64,000 nt of DNA from Athripsodes cinereus (GCA_947579605.1 OX388305.1:20659542-20723541); one strand, 5' to 3'; shown: positions 1 to 11,879, numbered from the stretch's first letter. Numbers and translations are program-made. Notes: generated from the letters alone by a model not told the origin.

Positions 1-129
1 CTTCAAGGGAATGAGAATCATACGATGTTGGGCCGAGTGCACCAGCTAGTCACGTGTTCTTTGTAACGTACAATTATTATTATTATTATGGATGACTCAT
101 GGACAACAAATGACTGTAGGAACATTAGC

Positions 130-215
130 CAGTATGAACTTCTTACACCGCGATTATTTAATGCGTAGCAAGGTACTACGGTGGTTTGGACATATGTAAA
201 AAATAATGTGGACAT
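130..215 (+). repeat. Decayed scrap of the dispersed LRWFGHVERM LINE family
   Basis: About 50 bases around 160-205 match the part of the dispersed LINE family that encodes the RWFGH peptide (compare 13965-14010). The flanks have decayed and no frame is open. This is a resemblance by eye only. Confidence 0.35.
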
Positions 216-1165
216 AATCACTATGAAAATATTATATAGAGCAGATAGAAAAAAGACTCAAGACACGTGACCGTCTAAGGATTAAACGGAAAGAGCATAA
301 TTTTACATAAACTAGATCCTACAGGGTTGAGTATATTGAATAGTAGGACAAAAGGCAAAGTTTCCTCTAGGGTAGTAGTAAATGACGCATGATTATTTTG
401 TTACTACTCCGGGAATCGGAGTGATAGTAATTGCGTTGATGATGTTTTAGATACCACCCAATACTAATACAACAAGAGACTGAAACGAAGAATTCATAAG
501 AAAATAAAAACAGTAGGTAGTTAATACGAGTAATCGGTATATTACAAAGTCAGAAATTACGCAAAGACATATGTAACTAACTTATACTCTTTGACTATGA
601 ACCGTTTTTTTGACAGCTTTAGTAATGACGTAAGAAGATGTGACTTGATAAGTAGGAAATTTTTCTGAATGAGGAGTCTTGTCTCCACTTTTTACTCGAG
701 AAATATGTTAAAGTGTGATTAAAAGAACAAAAAGTAAAATTTTCAGTTTAAATTAAGTTTTTTATTCTCTTTTAGAACTTAACATGAATAAATAATAGAT
801 CATAATAACCTCACGAACGCACAAGAATGTCAACTCGTTTCGTATTGAAAAAAAGGGGTTAACAACATCCTAAATAATAAATGGTCCAGTAAACAAAATG
901 ACGGTAGTAAGAACTACTATATGGTCAATGAATGTTTTATTTTTATTTATCTATTCACCGCTGTGTTAAGAGTGAACGTAATTTAACTTGAATACTAGCT
1001 CTTAAGCCCGGTTAAATCATAATATTTATTGCATTGCTTTCTTCAACCATATGATTCGTGAGTTTTTGCTTCCACTACGTGATTCATTTCTAATTTTTTC
1101 TGCATCCCTCATTGTATCCATCGCGTCATTAAATTTATAGTTTGGTCTGTTCTCTTTGCAGAACC
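216..1165. other. AT-rich stretch without a recognisable gene
   Basis: All six frames are short and broken, and no element termini are seen. The sequence is AT-rich with poly-A and poly-T runs, as in the rest of the window. Confidence 0.6.
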
Positions 1166-1580
1166 ATTTATGATGATGATGATGATGATTTTGGATGATT
1201 TTTTTTTTTATTTATGACGCCGTTTTACAGTCTCTAGACCGTCTCAAAGGCGCCAGTGAAGAGTTCAGTTTTTAATTTGCCTCTGAAGCTAGTGACCGTC
1301 TGACCATCTCTCAGCAGCACCGGTAGGCGATTCCACATAACTGGTCCAACAACACCAAAGGCCCTCTCGTAGAAGTTGGACTTACCGGCTCTATTGGGCA
1401 CAGTAAGTCTATTCACGGCCAGTTCCATAGAGCGCAGAGGTCTTCTAGTGGTCGAGTCAAGGGGACAAAGCTCTGTGAGGCACGATGGTGCCATTTTGTT
1501 AATAGCCTTGTACATGGCATTATTATTATTATTATTTGGATGATTTGTAAAGCGCCGTTTTGTAAAAAAAATCCACCTCC
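1166..1580 (-). mobile_element. 3' end of a CR1/L2-like LINE, with a second 3' end directly behind it
   Basis: The minus strand from about 1510 to 1235 encodes a peptide typical of the far C-terminus of CR1/L2/Rex-type reverse transcriptases: an AINKMAPSCLTELCP block, then NRAGKSNFYERAFGVVGPVMWNRLP and a closing FRGKLKTELF. There is no catalytic RT domain, so the copy is heavily 5' truncated. After the stop, the minus strand shows a short 3'UTR with a TAAAACGGCG motif, an A-run, AATCATCCAAA and an (ATC)n tail at 1167-1189. The same terminus (ACGGCG, AATCATCCAAA, (AAT)n tail) occurs again at 1516-1575 directly upstream. A second copy therefore appears to have landed at, or been duplicated against, the tail of another. 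Confidence 0.6.
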
Positions 1581-1944
1581 ACATTACATATACAGAGAAA
1601 AAAGTTTATTACGGCAAGTATACTTTTTAGTGTGAAATACTGGGACACTTTTAATTTAAGGAGTTAGAAATAATACTTATTTAAATTTTAAATAAAACTT
1701 ACTTACATTGCAGCTGTTTCTGTCCACTGCTAGACATAAACCTCCCTGATATGTCTTAGCTTTCTGCAACTATTCGCTTCGTAGTCGTGCAAGAAGAAGA
1801 ATATCACTCACACGATGGTCTAACGACATGATTAAAACTCATTCAGGAATGAAGTAAACAATAAAAATATCAAGAGAATAAAAAAATCGGCATAGGTACA
1901 TACCTATATGAAAAAATAAGTTGAATGTGAGGAAAGGATATATT

Positions 1945-1995
1945 AATATAGCATTTCGTTCTCTGCCTACTCCACGTGGAATATAACGTGATGAC
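1945..1995 (+). repeat. Scrap of the dispersed LINE family 3' end
   Basis: The stretch resembles the family's conserved 3' codons that spell WRSVLSAYP (tggcgttccgttctctctgc), ending near a gcgtga-like stop. About 45 bases are recognisable and no frame is open. Confidence 0.3.
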
Positions 1996-4090
1996 ATAGT
2001 GATTAAGATATTCCAAATGAAGTGTGTGCTTTACGTATTATTATTGAGATATTGTTTTCAACATATGAAAAAAGTGATGAAAGTAACATATCTAATATAC
2101 TAATAGTAAAGATGCATACAAACTTATTGACGAACATAAATGTATTCCTTTATATAAACGAACAAAATTGTTTGTATTTAGAAACTTTATGTCATGAGTG
2201 GTAAAGTGTTTCTAAAATGTAACAAATTTAATAGAGTTTGTCAAGCGAAAGGTCGGGTCTTAGACGATAACGTTAAAGGAATCCATGTGCTTAATTTTCC
2301 ACTTCCTCGTGAAACGACGGACAACCAACTACAGCAAACTAACCACTTACAACAACTAGCGGTGAATTTTAGACATGTTTTATCTGTTATACCGTAGAAC
2401 TCGATTTTCTTTATTATATTAGTCTACGAATGTATGTAAGTCTATCTCATTTTAACTTGCAACCCTCCTTTCTGTGATTTTTGAGTCTCCCGTAAAAAGC
2501 AAAGAAGATTTCGTAATTTAATGACCTGCGTATTACAGTCATACTTCTTTTCACCTTCAACTTCTGTACATTCATGAGTTACAATAAAATGCAAATAACA
2601 TATCATATTCTAAATTTGTATTATGTATATGGAGAGGAACCCTATAATATGTTCATTACATACAATGAGTCCGCTATCCACTCCCTTGATACAGAACAAG
2701 ATGACCTTAAATTTTAATTAATATGAAAAATATATATCCATGTCCAATAAAATGTAGGATTATCATGCCCATGCTTCAATAAATAGCATGTGAAGCTTTA
2801 ACGTGTCTTTATCCTTCATCAAGTAGTTCTCGTGGCTCTGTTCTCGTGAATGAAATTCCTTGAATGCTTCGAATTACTACTAACGGTATTAACGTGTTTA
2901 TCAAGTGCTTACAGATAGACATTTGTCAAAGAAAGCCAAGATACATGTAAAGCTGCTTGCCGTACACGCCATAGTATAAACATGTTGACAAGTAAATAGA
3001 ATAAATTCAAAAGATTGCACACCTGTCCTCGAACATATTTCTTAACCTTTATACACCTACATTGGTAAATTTTGAAAATACCTTTTGCATGATCTTTCGT
3101 ACCTTTTGAGGAATTATGCTGAAGGGCTTGTCAATTTGTTTTAGAAATAAATATAATAATAGCAAACTAAAAACTGTGTACAATATAGTAAAAATGTAGT
3201 TTAAATGAACACATTTAATTAGTTATTACATCTTCTGCATATTATAATGTCACTGGACGGGAATAACTAAGAGTGATCTCCAACGTCGGGGAGACCTGAT
3301 ACGACACTGGTAGAAGAATATTTAATCTTCATATTAATTTGCAATTAAAATGCTTGGCAGTAGGTAGGTAGGTACTAGGATGGTGTCTAACACATCTCAT
3401 GTTTCAGATATATCCTGAAATTATTCACTAGAGTCTTGAGGCGGTTAAATAACTTTTAACGTGTTGTCGTTCATGACAAAATCAATATTTCTAATTTTTG
3501 TAACGAACTTAAGCAAAATTTATGTTAAATGTAAAGGCAAACCAAACCACATTAGGTATCTACACACCTACATAATGTTATTAATATATTAGATGAAAGG
3601 GAGTATTTATGAAGGTTTCCATACAAGTGAAAATTATTCTGTTATTACGAGTACCTACATAGGAATTATGTATTTATGTAAAGGACATGGAATGAAAAGC
3701 AACTCCTGCCTACAAAATTCAACAGACTGTGAACAATAATTGTTTGTATGATAAGAATTCCCCGTTTCACTATGTGCCTACTATCTATTACGGAAGTCAT
3801 TTGTAATACAATGTGATTAGATATTATCTTGACCACATGTAAGTCCTTTCCTTGTATGTAATACGTTATGTAACTGATAACTATGTCGGTAGGGACCTTT
3901 TATCTTAGTATGTGACGTATGAAATGTTTCTTTGAAATTAATTTACTTGTGGATAATGAACCAAACGACACTAAATAATTGACCTTTCATACACACTGTT
4001 TAAATTTTAGCTTAATAATAATTATGTACTTCTATAATATGTCTTTGCACCGTATCCCAAATAGAGTAGACCACACAGTTCTATCCCAAC
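1996..4090. other. AT-rich stretch without a recognisable gene
   Basis: Only short incidental frames are present; the 67-codon frame at 2194-2397 matches nothing I know. A GTAGGTAGGTAGGTAC run at 3360-3375 is an example of the short motif that recurs through the window. I see no element termini. Confidence 0.5.
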
Positions 4091-4094
4091 ACTC

Positions 4095-4230
4095 TTATTT
4101 CGCTTCTTCCACATTCTTACAATTTCTCATACATGCACGCCGATTGCTATTACTCAACACGCAGCTGTCCTCGAGAATTTGATCCACGCGATTAACTCAC
4201 GTAGTTCTCGGACGTCCACACTTTCTCACA
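4095..4230 (-). mobile_element. Fragment of the dispersed LINE family (GRPRTTWL region)
   Basis: Read on the minus strand, this matches the GVRKRGRPRTTWLDHVDQIL and LSKRNRRACMRN portions of the intact fragment at 7255-7455. It ends abruptly inside the reading frame at both sides, and point changes have destroyed the frame. It is a truncated non-LTR retrotransposon relic. Confidence 0.6.
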
Positions 4231-4409
4231 CATTTTTTAAACGTGATGTTTTTAGTTGAAAACAATCTAAAGCCAATTCGTAAGCATTTTTCGCCTTTCT
4301 AGCTTATTCCATCTGGTTTTTCTCAATGTTACATGCTGTAAATATGGTTTTTCAATCGAGTCAGGTTTTGTTATCTAAACGTTGTGTCTAAATCCAGTTT
4401 ATATATATA

Positions 4410-4745
4410 ATGAGTTACAATCCATTGGATTGGTCTGCAACGAGTTTGGTTTTTCTTCTCCATTCGTCTCTATTCTCCGCCAGTCTTTTCAGCTCTACGT
4501 ATGAGCCACAGTTCATATCACTCTTCAGTTGGTCCATATATGCGTCTCTTGGTCGGCCTCTGCCATTTGTCCCCTCGGTCTTACCCTCCGCGATGGCTAT
4601 GAGTAGTCATGGGTGCCTGATGTTGTGGCCAATCCAGTTAGCTCGTTGTTGGCTGATTCTCTTAAGGAGTTGCCTTTTTTCGCCTACCCTGGTTAATACT
4701 TCTTCGTTTTCGACGTGCTCCGACCAATGGATCCAATCCAGTTTA
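4410..4745 (-). pseudogene. C-terminal fragment of an RTE-like reverse transcriptase
   Basis: The minus-strand translation of about 4740-4430 gives the classic end of RTE-type ORFs: WIHWSEHVENEEVLTRVGEK, then LLKRISQQRANWIGHNIRH, EGTNGRGRPRDAYMDQLKS, and SYVELKRLAENRDEWRRKT. The RT core is absent. The peptide has no internal stop in this stretch, so the fragment is fairly young. Its microsatellite tail is not obvious at the low-coordinate side. Confidence 0.7.
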
Positions 4746-4904
4746 ACAATAAAAAATAGTAAATATTCTAAACACATTTTTTATTGGTATATTATTTTCT
4801 AAATTTTCAATTCGATAGTTGTCCAAATTCGATACAATAATAATTTAATATATAATTATCATACCGCATTACAGTATTAGTATCTATCTAATACTTTTTA
4901 TTAG

Positions 4905-5016
4905 TAACCTGCTTAGGTTTCGACTTTTATTATCTTTGTCAAAATCATTACATGTTGAAAACTATGCAGGTCAAAGAGTTTGACAAAGATGTTAAATGTT
5001 GAAATCTAGGTCAATT
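4905..5016. repeat. Imperfect inverted repeat, arms of about 35 bp
   Basis: The left arm at about 4910-4948 (ending atctttgtcaaaatc) pairs with the right arm at about 4975-5014 (gagtttgacaaagat, then a tgaaatctaggtca end). It could be a small foldback element or a degraded TIR pair. No clear target duplication was seen. Confidence 0.35.
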
Positions 5017-5381
5017 TGATATCGAAAAGATCGTGTAACGTTACAAACTTCTATACCAAATAGAAAATTTGGCTACAAAGAGGTGGAAAATTTGCGTTAA
5101 AAAAAATAGCTTGCTCTTGACACAATCTAAATACGATATTTATCTCGTCTTGATCTTGATCATACGATGCACGAAGGGACTATGGTCAAAAACTACGCGC
5201 TACCGCTACCGGGCGATAAGAAACAAAAACTCTGACTCTAAAAAAGGTTCACCTTTATTCATTCATTTTAAAGCTGCACTTAAATTAAAACGGAAAAATC
5301 GTGGAACATTTAAAATTACTAAGTATATCATTTTGCTGAGTTTCAACCACCCCCCTTGAAAAAATGCCGGCTGCGCTCATA

Positions 5382-6640
5382 CGAGGGTGGGGTGAAAAGT
5401 TCTCGGCCTGACAATGAAAGACTGCGGTTTTCAGATTTTTTTTATTTTTATTTTACTACATAATCTCCCTTGACTTCAAAACACTTGATCCAGCGTTTCT
5501 CCAACATCAGCACTCCTTCCAGGAAGTGAAAGTCTGGAAGGTTGCGAAAATATTTATCTACAGCCCTTTCAAGTTCTTCATTGGATACGAAGAGCTTCCC
5601 AGAAACAAATTTCTTGAAGTTTGGGAACCAAGAAGTCTGAGGGTGCTCCGAGTCATACCCAAAATCTTGCAGTTTTCCCATCGTCAACACACTCTTGTGT
5701 ACGGGTGCGTTGTCTTGGTGAGAGATGATTTATGTTTCTTCATACCAGGCCTCTTTTCGCGAATTTCGCCATCCAGATTGGTTAAAAAGTTCGGAGTAAT
5801 ATTTGTTTGTGATTTTTCTACCTTTTGCAAGGTTATCAATTACCAGGATACCTTTTCCATCCCTAAACATGCTAGCCATGACCTTTCCAGCAGATGAAAT
5901 CGACTTCGCTTTCTTTGGAGCTGAACCAGCTTCCACCCATTGCTTGGACTGCTGTTTTGTTTCTGAAGTGTAGTGGTGGACCCATGTCTTATTCATGGTG
6001 ACAAATCACCGCACAAAATTGGTCGGATCCCTATTCTATCGGTCCAAAAATTGCTGCGAAAATCATTTGCGAATTTGTTTTTGATCGGCATTCAACAAAT
6101 GCGGCACCCTTTTCGCGCGGAGCTTTTTCATCCCTTATTCTTTGAGCAAAATGTTTCCGACCCTTTTTTTCGATATCCCTACAGCTTCAGCTATCTCATG
6201 CACCTCAGTTGCCTGTCGGCCAACACGAAATCATTCACTTTTTCGATGGTTTCCGATATGGCTGTGGTTTTTGGCTATCCTTCACATGGGTCATCTTCGA
6301 AGGGTGTGCGACCACCTTTAAATTCAGCTGGCCATTTTTAACGGTTGACATTTAAGGAGCAGAGTCCTCGTAAACTTTTGTCAACTTTGGATGAATTTCC
6401 GTAGGGGTTAATCCATCTAAAACGAAGAACTTTATGACCGCACGATACTCAAATTTATTATTTTCATGAAAAACAAGCAAGACGTCGACTGCAAAAATTC
6501 GTGTGAAGAAACTACTTAAGAGAACAAGTTGAAATTTGTCATATGAACTAATGACACATGCACCCAGGTAAGGAATACAATTTTTTGCTGATTGGAGTGA
6601 CATCTCTGTATCAGGCCGAGAACTTTTCACCCCACCCTCG
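5382..6640 (-). mobile_element. mariner (IS630/Tc1/mariner) element, 1259 bp, TA-flanked
   Basis: The ends are perfect 30-bp terminal inverted repeats at 5382-5411 and 6611-6640, each starting cgagggtggggtgaaaagtt. They are flanked by the TA target dinucleotide at 5380-5381 and 6641-6642. The length of 1259 bp is normal for mariner. The enclosed minus-strand sequence is a broken mariner transposase, described separately. Identical TIRs on a ruined gene suggest fairly recent mobilisation in trans, or an insertion that was damaged after landing. Confidence 0.9.
5448..6600 (-). pseudogene. mariner transposase, inactivated
   Basis: Mariner transposase is a cut-and-paste enzyme with an N-terminal helix-turn-helix DNA-binding region and a D,D34D catalytic triad. 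Recognisable minus-strand blocks in order are FEYRAVIKFFVLDGLTPTEI (N-terminal HTH region, about 6450-6370), KKLRAKRVPHLLNADQKQI, TWVHHYTSETKQQSKQWVEA (about 5985-5925), HQDNAPVH (about 5720), and FPNFKKFVSGKLF to KCFEVKGDYVVK (5640-5448). Frames are interrupted several times between 6000 and 6352. Two catalytic losses are visible. The DETW block that holds the first Asp reads NKTW. The block expected to carry the third Asp (PYSPDLAPSD in relatives) is missing between EHPQTS and WFPNF. The enzyme cannot be functional. Confidence 0.88.
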
Positions 6641-6642
6641 TA

Positions 6643-7250
6643 TCAAAATCTATGGATATTTTTTTGAATACAGATTCGTTTTATTGAATACTTAAGTTAT
6701 AATTTGTCTGTCATTCAACGTATAAAATTTCATCTTTTCATACTTTAAGCATAGTTTAAACACATTCATTTCATAATATTACATATTAAACTTGTTTGGA
6801 CAGAATATTAAAAAAAAAATCATTATGTATAAATATCATAGAGGTCTGTAAGGAAGCTGATATGAAAATAATGTAAGCGTTATCCGAGAAAAGTTTAACG
6901 TTGTAATGATGTATTTAATGGTAGGAGCTTTTTGATATGAAAGTTTTGTAATTTTAGCTGAACAAAAAATGCTTTTGAACTAGTGTGTAAAGTTTCCTTA
7001 TAGTAATAATACGATGGAGAAGAAAAAAATAGACTAGGGAAAATTGTCGGCGCTTGACAGTTGTTGTTGTTTATTTTTTTTGTTGAAATCTACTAGTGTG
7101 ATAGTACACTATGTTTTAATCTCGTTTAAAAAGTTTCCTTGGTACTAGTTAATACATTTTTTTAATTGAATTTAATGCTTCATTGTTAACTTTATGAAAC
7201 AGAATTTTGAATAATATTATTAAATATTAATTTAAGGGATATTAATTTAA
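6643..7250. other. AT-rich spacer
   Basis: No element termini or coding potential were recognised. A direct repeat of atattaatttaaggg lies at about 7224-7252, immediately before the next LINE fragment, and may relate to its insertion. Confidence 0.5.
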
Positions 7251-7471
7251 GGGTGTGAGGAAACGCGGGCGTCCGAGAACCACGTGGCTTGATCACGTGG
7301 ATCAAATTCTCAAGGACGGCCGCGTGTTGAGTAAGAGGAACCGACGTGCGTGTATGAGGAACTGTATGAATGTGGAGGAAGCGAAGGAAGTGTGTAAAGA
7401 TAGATCTGTTTGGCGTTCCGTTCTCTCTGCCTACCCCACTTGGGACACGGCGTGAGGGTATAGTATAGTAT
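7251..7471 (+). mobile_element. 3' fragment of the dispersed LINE family, with (TATAG)n tail
   Basis: An open frame at 7255-7455 encodes the family C-terminus: GVRKRGRPRTTWLDHVDQIL, then LSKRNRRACMRNCMNVEEAK, and SVWRSVLSAYPTWDTA, followed by TGA. The 3'UTR is almost absent: the stop is followed by GGGTATAG and a short (TATAG)n run at 7457-7478. This is how 3' ends of target-primed LINEs with microsatellite tails look. The copy starts inside the ORF, so it is 5' truncated. GRPR-type C-terminal tails are common to RTE-like and related RT ORFs, but I cannot place the clade from this fragment alone. Confidence 0.7.
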
Positions 7472-7479
7472 AGTATAAT

Positions 7480-8099
7480 TTAATATTTCTTTCATTTCAC
7501 AGACGTGTATACAAAGTATACCACAAAGACGCCTAGCATTTTTACCCATGAATTGGCATCATCAGGGCTGAGTACCAAACTCTTATTCTCTACTAATCCG
7601 TTGCTAAAAGAGCTAGGCGTCATTGTTTTACACCTTGTATACACATTTGTTAGAAAACAGCGTCATTTTTTATACAGTTACACTCGTATAAAAAAATCTA
7701 ATATATTTTTGTCAACCTTTTTGTTTTTGTTTCTTTTTTCTTCATTACGAATAGATACTAAATACTTAATGTATATTTTAAACAAGACTACAGTGTTGTC
7801 ATATGTTTTGATAAGTGCTCGCAAATCTGACCAAATTACCAATAATTAAGTGCTATCAATAGGAAATATTAAACATTTAGCTGCTTTTTATGATCTATGT
7901 GATCCGAAAAATGGTAAATTATGAAATACGTAATTTGTATATTATGTAATTTATATATGCCCTAGCATGTGCATTGCTATCGGGTCAAACATTAAGGAGT
8001 TCACACCAGACATTTTCTTTTTGACACATGTCTTCCATTTCCTCTTTATGAATGCATATAGGTATGTATGTATCATACTGCTTATACTTTCCCATGTGG
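7480..8099. other. AT-rich spacer
   Basis: Only incidental frames are present, including a low-complexity 114-codon + frame at 7505-7849 with no recognisable domain. Confidence 0.5.
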
Positions 8100-8139
8100 G
8101 TCTGTAGTAGTGATGTAACGAATGTCTGATTTTGGATAT

Positions 8140-8215
8140 TCGCGAATGCGAATGCGAATGCGAATATTTCATGCCGACATTCGCGAATGCGAATGCGAAT
8201 GCGAATATTCACTTG
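8140..8215. repeat. Subterminal hexamer repeat block, left end of the hAT-like element
   Basis: Two runs of gaatgcgaatgcgaatgcga, each bounded by tattcgcg-type palindromes, match the mirrored block at 11880-11960. In hAT elements such subterminal repeats often bind transposase. That role is inferred here. Confidence 0.65.
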
Positions 8216-8745
8216 AAAATGGTATAGGAATTTGAAATATTCCAAAACTCCTCGGTTTTCTTAAAGAATATTTTCTTGCAGTACCTTTTTCCACAATGTA
8301 CCGGGTAAGTATCCGGTACTTTCACCGAATTACTGATTTGTTTCTTCATTTACATGGTACACAACAGATGAAAGACATATAAATATAAACATGTAAGCGA
8401 CAAAAACATTCCAATAGTCTTACATCGAAACAGTGCATACTTCAGCAATAACACACAAAACAATTATAGAAAATCTTACACATAATATAGGTATTAATTC
8501 ACAATACATCCAATCACCCATTCCTATTACAAATCGCTGCTCACCCAATTTCGCACACATACCTAATACATTCATTTGCACAAACACATTCACACTTCAC
8601 TAATGTATGCAATAACAATACAAAAAAACTCTTAAAAAAGAAAAATCAAAAATTTAAAAATTTAAAAAACAGTCTAAAAATTAATACTATCCCAAACACT
8701 TCACATTTTATCAAACATATACATTTTTTTTATATTTATTTCATC

Positions 8746-11640
8746 TTATTCTACCCTCAACTCTCCTTTCTCACAAACCTGACGTAATTGGCACTTTAAA
8801 ATTCTATAAACAGGGTTTCTTGAGTCTGCAATCGTTTTTGTTTTTTTTTTAATGTAGAACGGAAAACAAGATCTTGTTAAAGGAAGCATTCTAAAGTTAA
8901 TCGTATCTAAAATATTAGGCACATCGTATTCGGACAAGCATATTTTTCTCAGGTTGCATGCATCCAGCAAAACTCTTCACAATTCCAATTTAGGCAAATC
9001 TTTAATAAATACAGGATAATGCAATCTCTTCCTAACCAAACGAATGAATTTAGACTGAGTTCTCTCAACTTGATTGACATATTTTTTAAAATGTGGATTC
9101 CATACAGAGGAACAGTCCTCCAGCTTGGAGCGAAACAACGATAAGTACAAGTACAAATACGATTCATATAACCTAAATGACTTTGTAGATCTCAGAATAA
9201 ATCCCAGTATTTTATTGCTCTCTTCGATACTTTTGTTCACGTGATCATCAAAGTGAAGCTCAGAGTCAAACACCACACCTAAATCTCTAATCTTATTTAC
9301 TTCTTTTAAATCATGATTATGGATATTGTAAATTTATCGAATTTTGTTTCTATTTTTGGTAAAAGAGATCAGATTACACTTCTCCAGATTCAAGTGCAAG
9401 TTATTTCTTTTACAGTACTCGTGTAGTCTTTCCAAGTCCTCGTTAAGCATTTCATAGTCAAACAATAATTGAATTTGACAGTATATTTTTAAATCGTCCG
9501 CAAATAATAGAAGCTCTGAGTGGTCAAAGCACTTTTTTTATGTTGTTTATGAATATCGTGAAAAGTAAAGGACCCAAAGAAGACCCCTGAGGGACACCAG
9601 ATGTAACACTGACACTGCCAGATGAGTAACCGTTAAGTTTAACTGTCATCAATCTATCAGAAATATATGAGTCAATCCACCTTAGTTGAAAAAAGTCGAT
9701 GTTCTACTTTATCAAATGCCTTTTGAAAGCCGATATAAATGGCATCCAACTGTATACGATTGTCCATAGCTGAGAAAAAAATCAGATTTGTTACTGTCGA
9801 TCTTCCACTCATGAATCCATGCTGCTCTACAAGAAGATACGGCTTCAGGAAAAAAGTAATTTGTTCACGAACCATACCCTCAAATATTTTTGAAATAGGT
9901 GATTTAAGTTAGGTTAAAATTGGTCTGTAGTTACGAACGTCCGATTTGCTGCCAGATTTATGCAAAGGAATAATACTAGCCATCTTCCATTTGCATGGAA
10001 AGCATCCTTCTTGTAAACTCCTAATTTATTTATCGTGTCGAAACCCAGAGAAAAAACCCATCAAACTGATTTCCAGTACTGCGCAAAACGCGCAGCAGGT
10101 GGAGATGCGTCAAAAATATCCTCCATAGTGCAAGTGACAGGGCACAATAGACACTCCAACAAGTGTGGCATAGTCTGTGCTGCACCACAGTCACACGCTC
10201 CGGATTCGTCCTGTAGGAAGCCCAATCGTTCTCTATTGTCGCGGCAGTTTCCTACACCAGATCTCAGTCGATTTAGGGTTTTCCATGTCCCATAGTCTAG
10301 ATTGCCTCCTGCAGCAAGGTGTTCTAATAAATGTCAGATACAATGGTTTGGTTAAATGACTTACACATCTCTTTAATATATTGGTGCTAGACCATCAGGG
10401 CCAACTCCAACTCCTTTTGTCTCATCTATACCTAATAAACGTTTATGAATATCAGATTTCAAGATATTAACCATGGATAAACATGAGTTAGTTAAAATAT
10501 TTTCCAATTCTTTAGTATTAGAATCATGCAAATTATTCAGTGAAAATACAGAACCAAAAAACGTCGAAAACAAGTTTGCAATCCCCTCTGGATCGCTCGA
10601 AGTCTGGTCACCGTCACCCATTACCCTTGGATAGCCTCTAGATTCTTTAAGGGAATTCACGAATGAAAAGAAAGACTTGACATTGCCCTTAAGTGACTTC
10701 TCAGTGTTATTAATAAAAGACCTATAATCGTGATTCTGCGACAACTTCAACTGAGCTCTTAGTTGAAAAAATAAATTGTAGTCAGAATCATTACGGTTCA
10801 TCTTCAACTTACGCCAAGCCTTAGACTTCTCTTAAACAATAACAGAATTCTATTAGAGAACCATTTGGGAAAATTATTAGGTGACACCCTCTTCATATGT
10901 AGGTGTATGCTTCTCAATTATTGGCAAAACATAACCATAAAAAGATTCAATCATCTTATTCACCGGTCCGTTTCCCAAAACACTGACCCAATCAACACTT
11001 TGTAGTTCAAAATTTATTTCCGAAAAGTTTGACTTAAAGTATATTAATTTCTGGATCATATTTTGAGACAAATCCTCAGCAATTTCAAACTCATAATCTA
11101 TCAACAGTGAAGGATAGTGTGAATCCTTACCAACCAGTGGAGAGTCACATCTGGTAACAGAACACGGAATAGTTGAAAGAATTAAATCCAAGATAACTTG
11201 ATTGCTGTTATAAACTCCGTTAGACTGAAACATATTGAGAAAAGATATAGATTCTATCTAAGGATGTGGAAGGCGGTATATACATATACTACACCCAGTA
11301 GCGGTGAGCATTTTTTCATGCGTTACCGATGAAAAACGAATACTGGTAAAAAAAACTTTCACCAGTATCATCCCAAACAAGAGTGGATGAATATCCTAGT
11401 GTCCGATCCACAGCAATTAAGACCCCACCTCCATCCCTTTTACCACTCAACATGAAATCCCTATCCTTGCGGTAAACTGTATATTCGTTTTGAAAAAGTT
11501 CGCTGTCAAATATGCCACAATTTAGCCAAGCTTCCGTCAGAACAATTATATCATAACTATTTGCAAATAAGTTTGCTCTAAACTCCTCGATCTTAGTCTT
11601 CAAGCCCCGAAAATTCTGAGAGAATACTTTAGTGTGGTTC
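8746..11640 (-). pseudogene. Degraded Jockey/CR1-superfamily LINE inside the hAT-like element
   Basis: In minus-strand order the broken frames give an AP endonuclease start (VFSQNFRGLKTKIEE and IIVLTEAWLN, 11640-11320), an EN-RT linker (11233-10377), the RT lead-in GVGVGPDGLAPIY, then IIPLHKSGSKSDVRNYRP, then EQHGFMSGRSTVTNLI (about 9830). Next come FQKAFDKVEHRL, FADDL (about 9500) and the thumb/C-terminus LRSTKSFRLYESYLY to RLVRKRLHYP (9276-8977). The catalytic Asp before the QKAFD motif is replaced by Gly, and many frameshifts and stops are present. A foreign LINE piece interrupts it at about 10035-10330. It is dead, but nearly the whole ORF2 can be traced. Confidence 0.75.
10035..10335 (-). 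mobile_element. 3' end of another LINE nested in the RT region
   Basis: On the minus strand this reads GNLDYGTWKTLNRLRSGVG, then RERLGFLQDESGACDCGAAQ, then TMPHLLECL and ARFAQYWKSV. This is the C-terminal zinc-finger-like tail (CDCG...H...C) of R1/Jockey-type LINE ORF2 proteins. It splits the host LINE exactly between its GLAPIYIKEM lead-in and the SLQEGCFPCKWKMASIIPLH block. Short ATTAG-like sequences at both junctions may be the remains of a target duplication. This makes three levels of nesting: LINE tail, in LINE, in hAT-like element. Confidence 0.6.
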
Positions 11641-11879
11641 ACCTTGTAGTATGATATAAATATTCCTTAAATAGAATATAAAATTATTGTAGGGCCCTAT
11701 ACTCATAGCAGTTGTAATACTTAAAACAAACATATAAATTAATCTCCACAAATGCATATTTCTCCTAATAATAATAACATCATCAAGAAAACGAACACAG
11801 GAAACAATACAACAAATGTGGCCAACACGGAACAGACCAGATACTTTATTACTAAAATAATATTCGCAAAACATTCGCA

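Noticed and set aside
5526..6341. + strand frames of 120-123 codons
   Set aside because: They are antisense to mariner transposase blocks recognised on the minus strand.
8108..8215. CRISPR-like or satellite array of GAATGC units
   Set aside because: The repeat is 6 bp without spacers and is mirrored at the other end of a TIR-bounded element.
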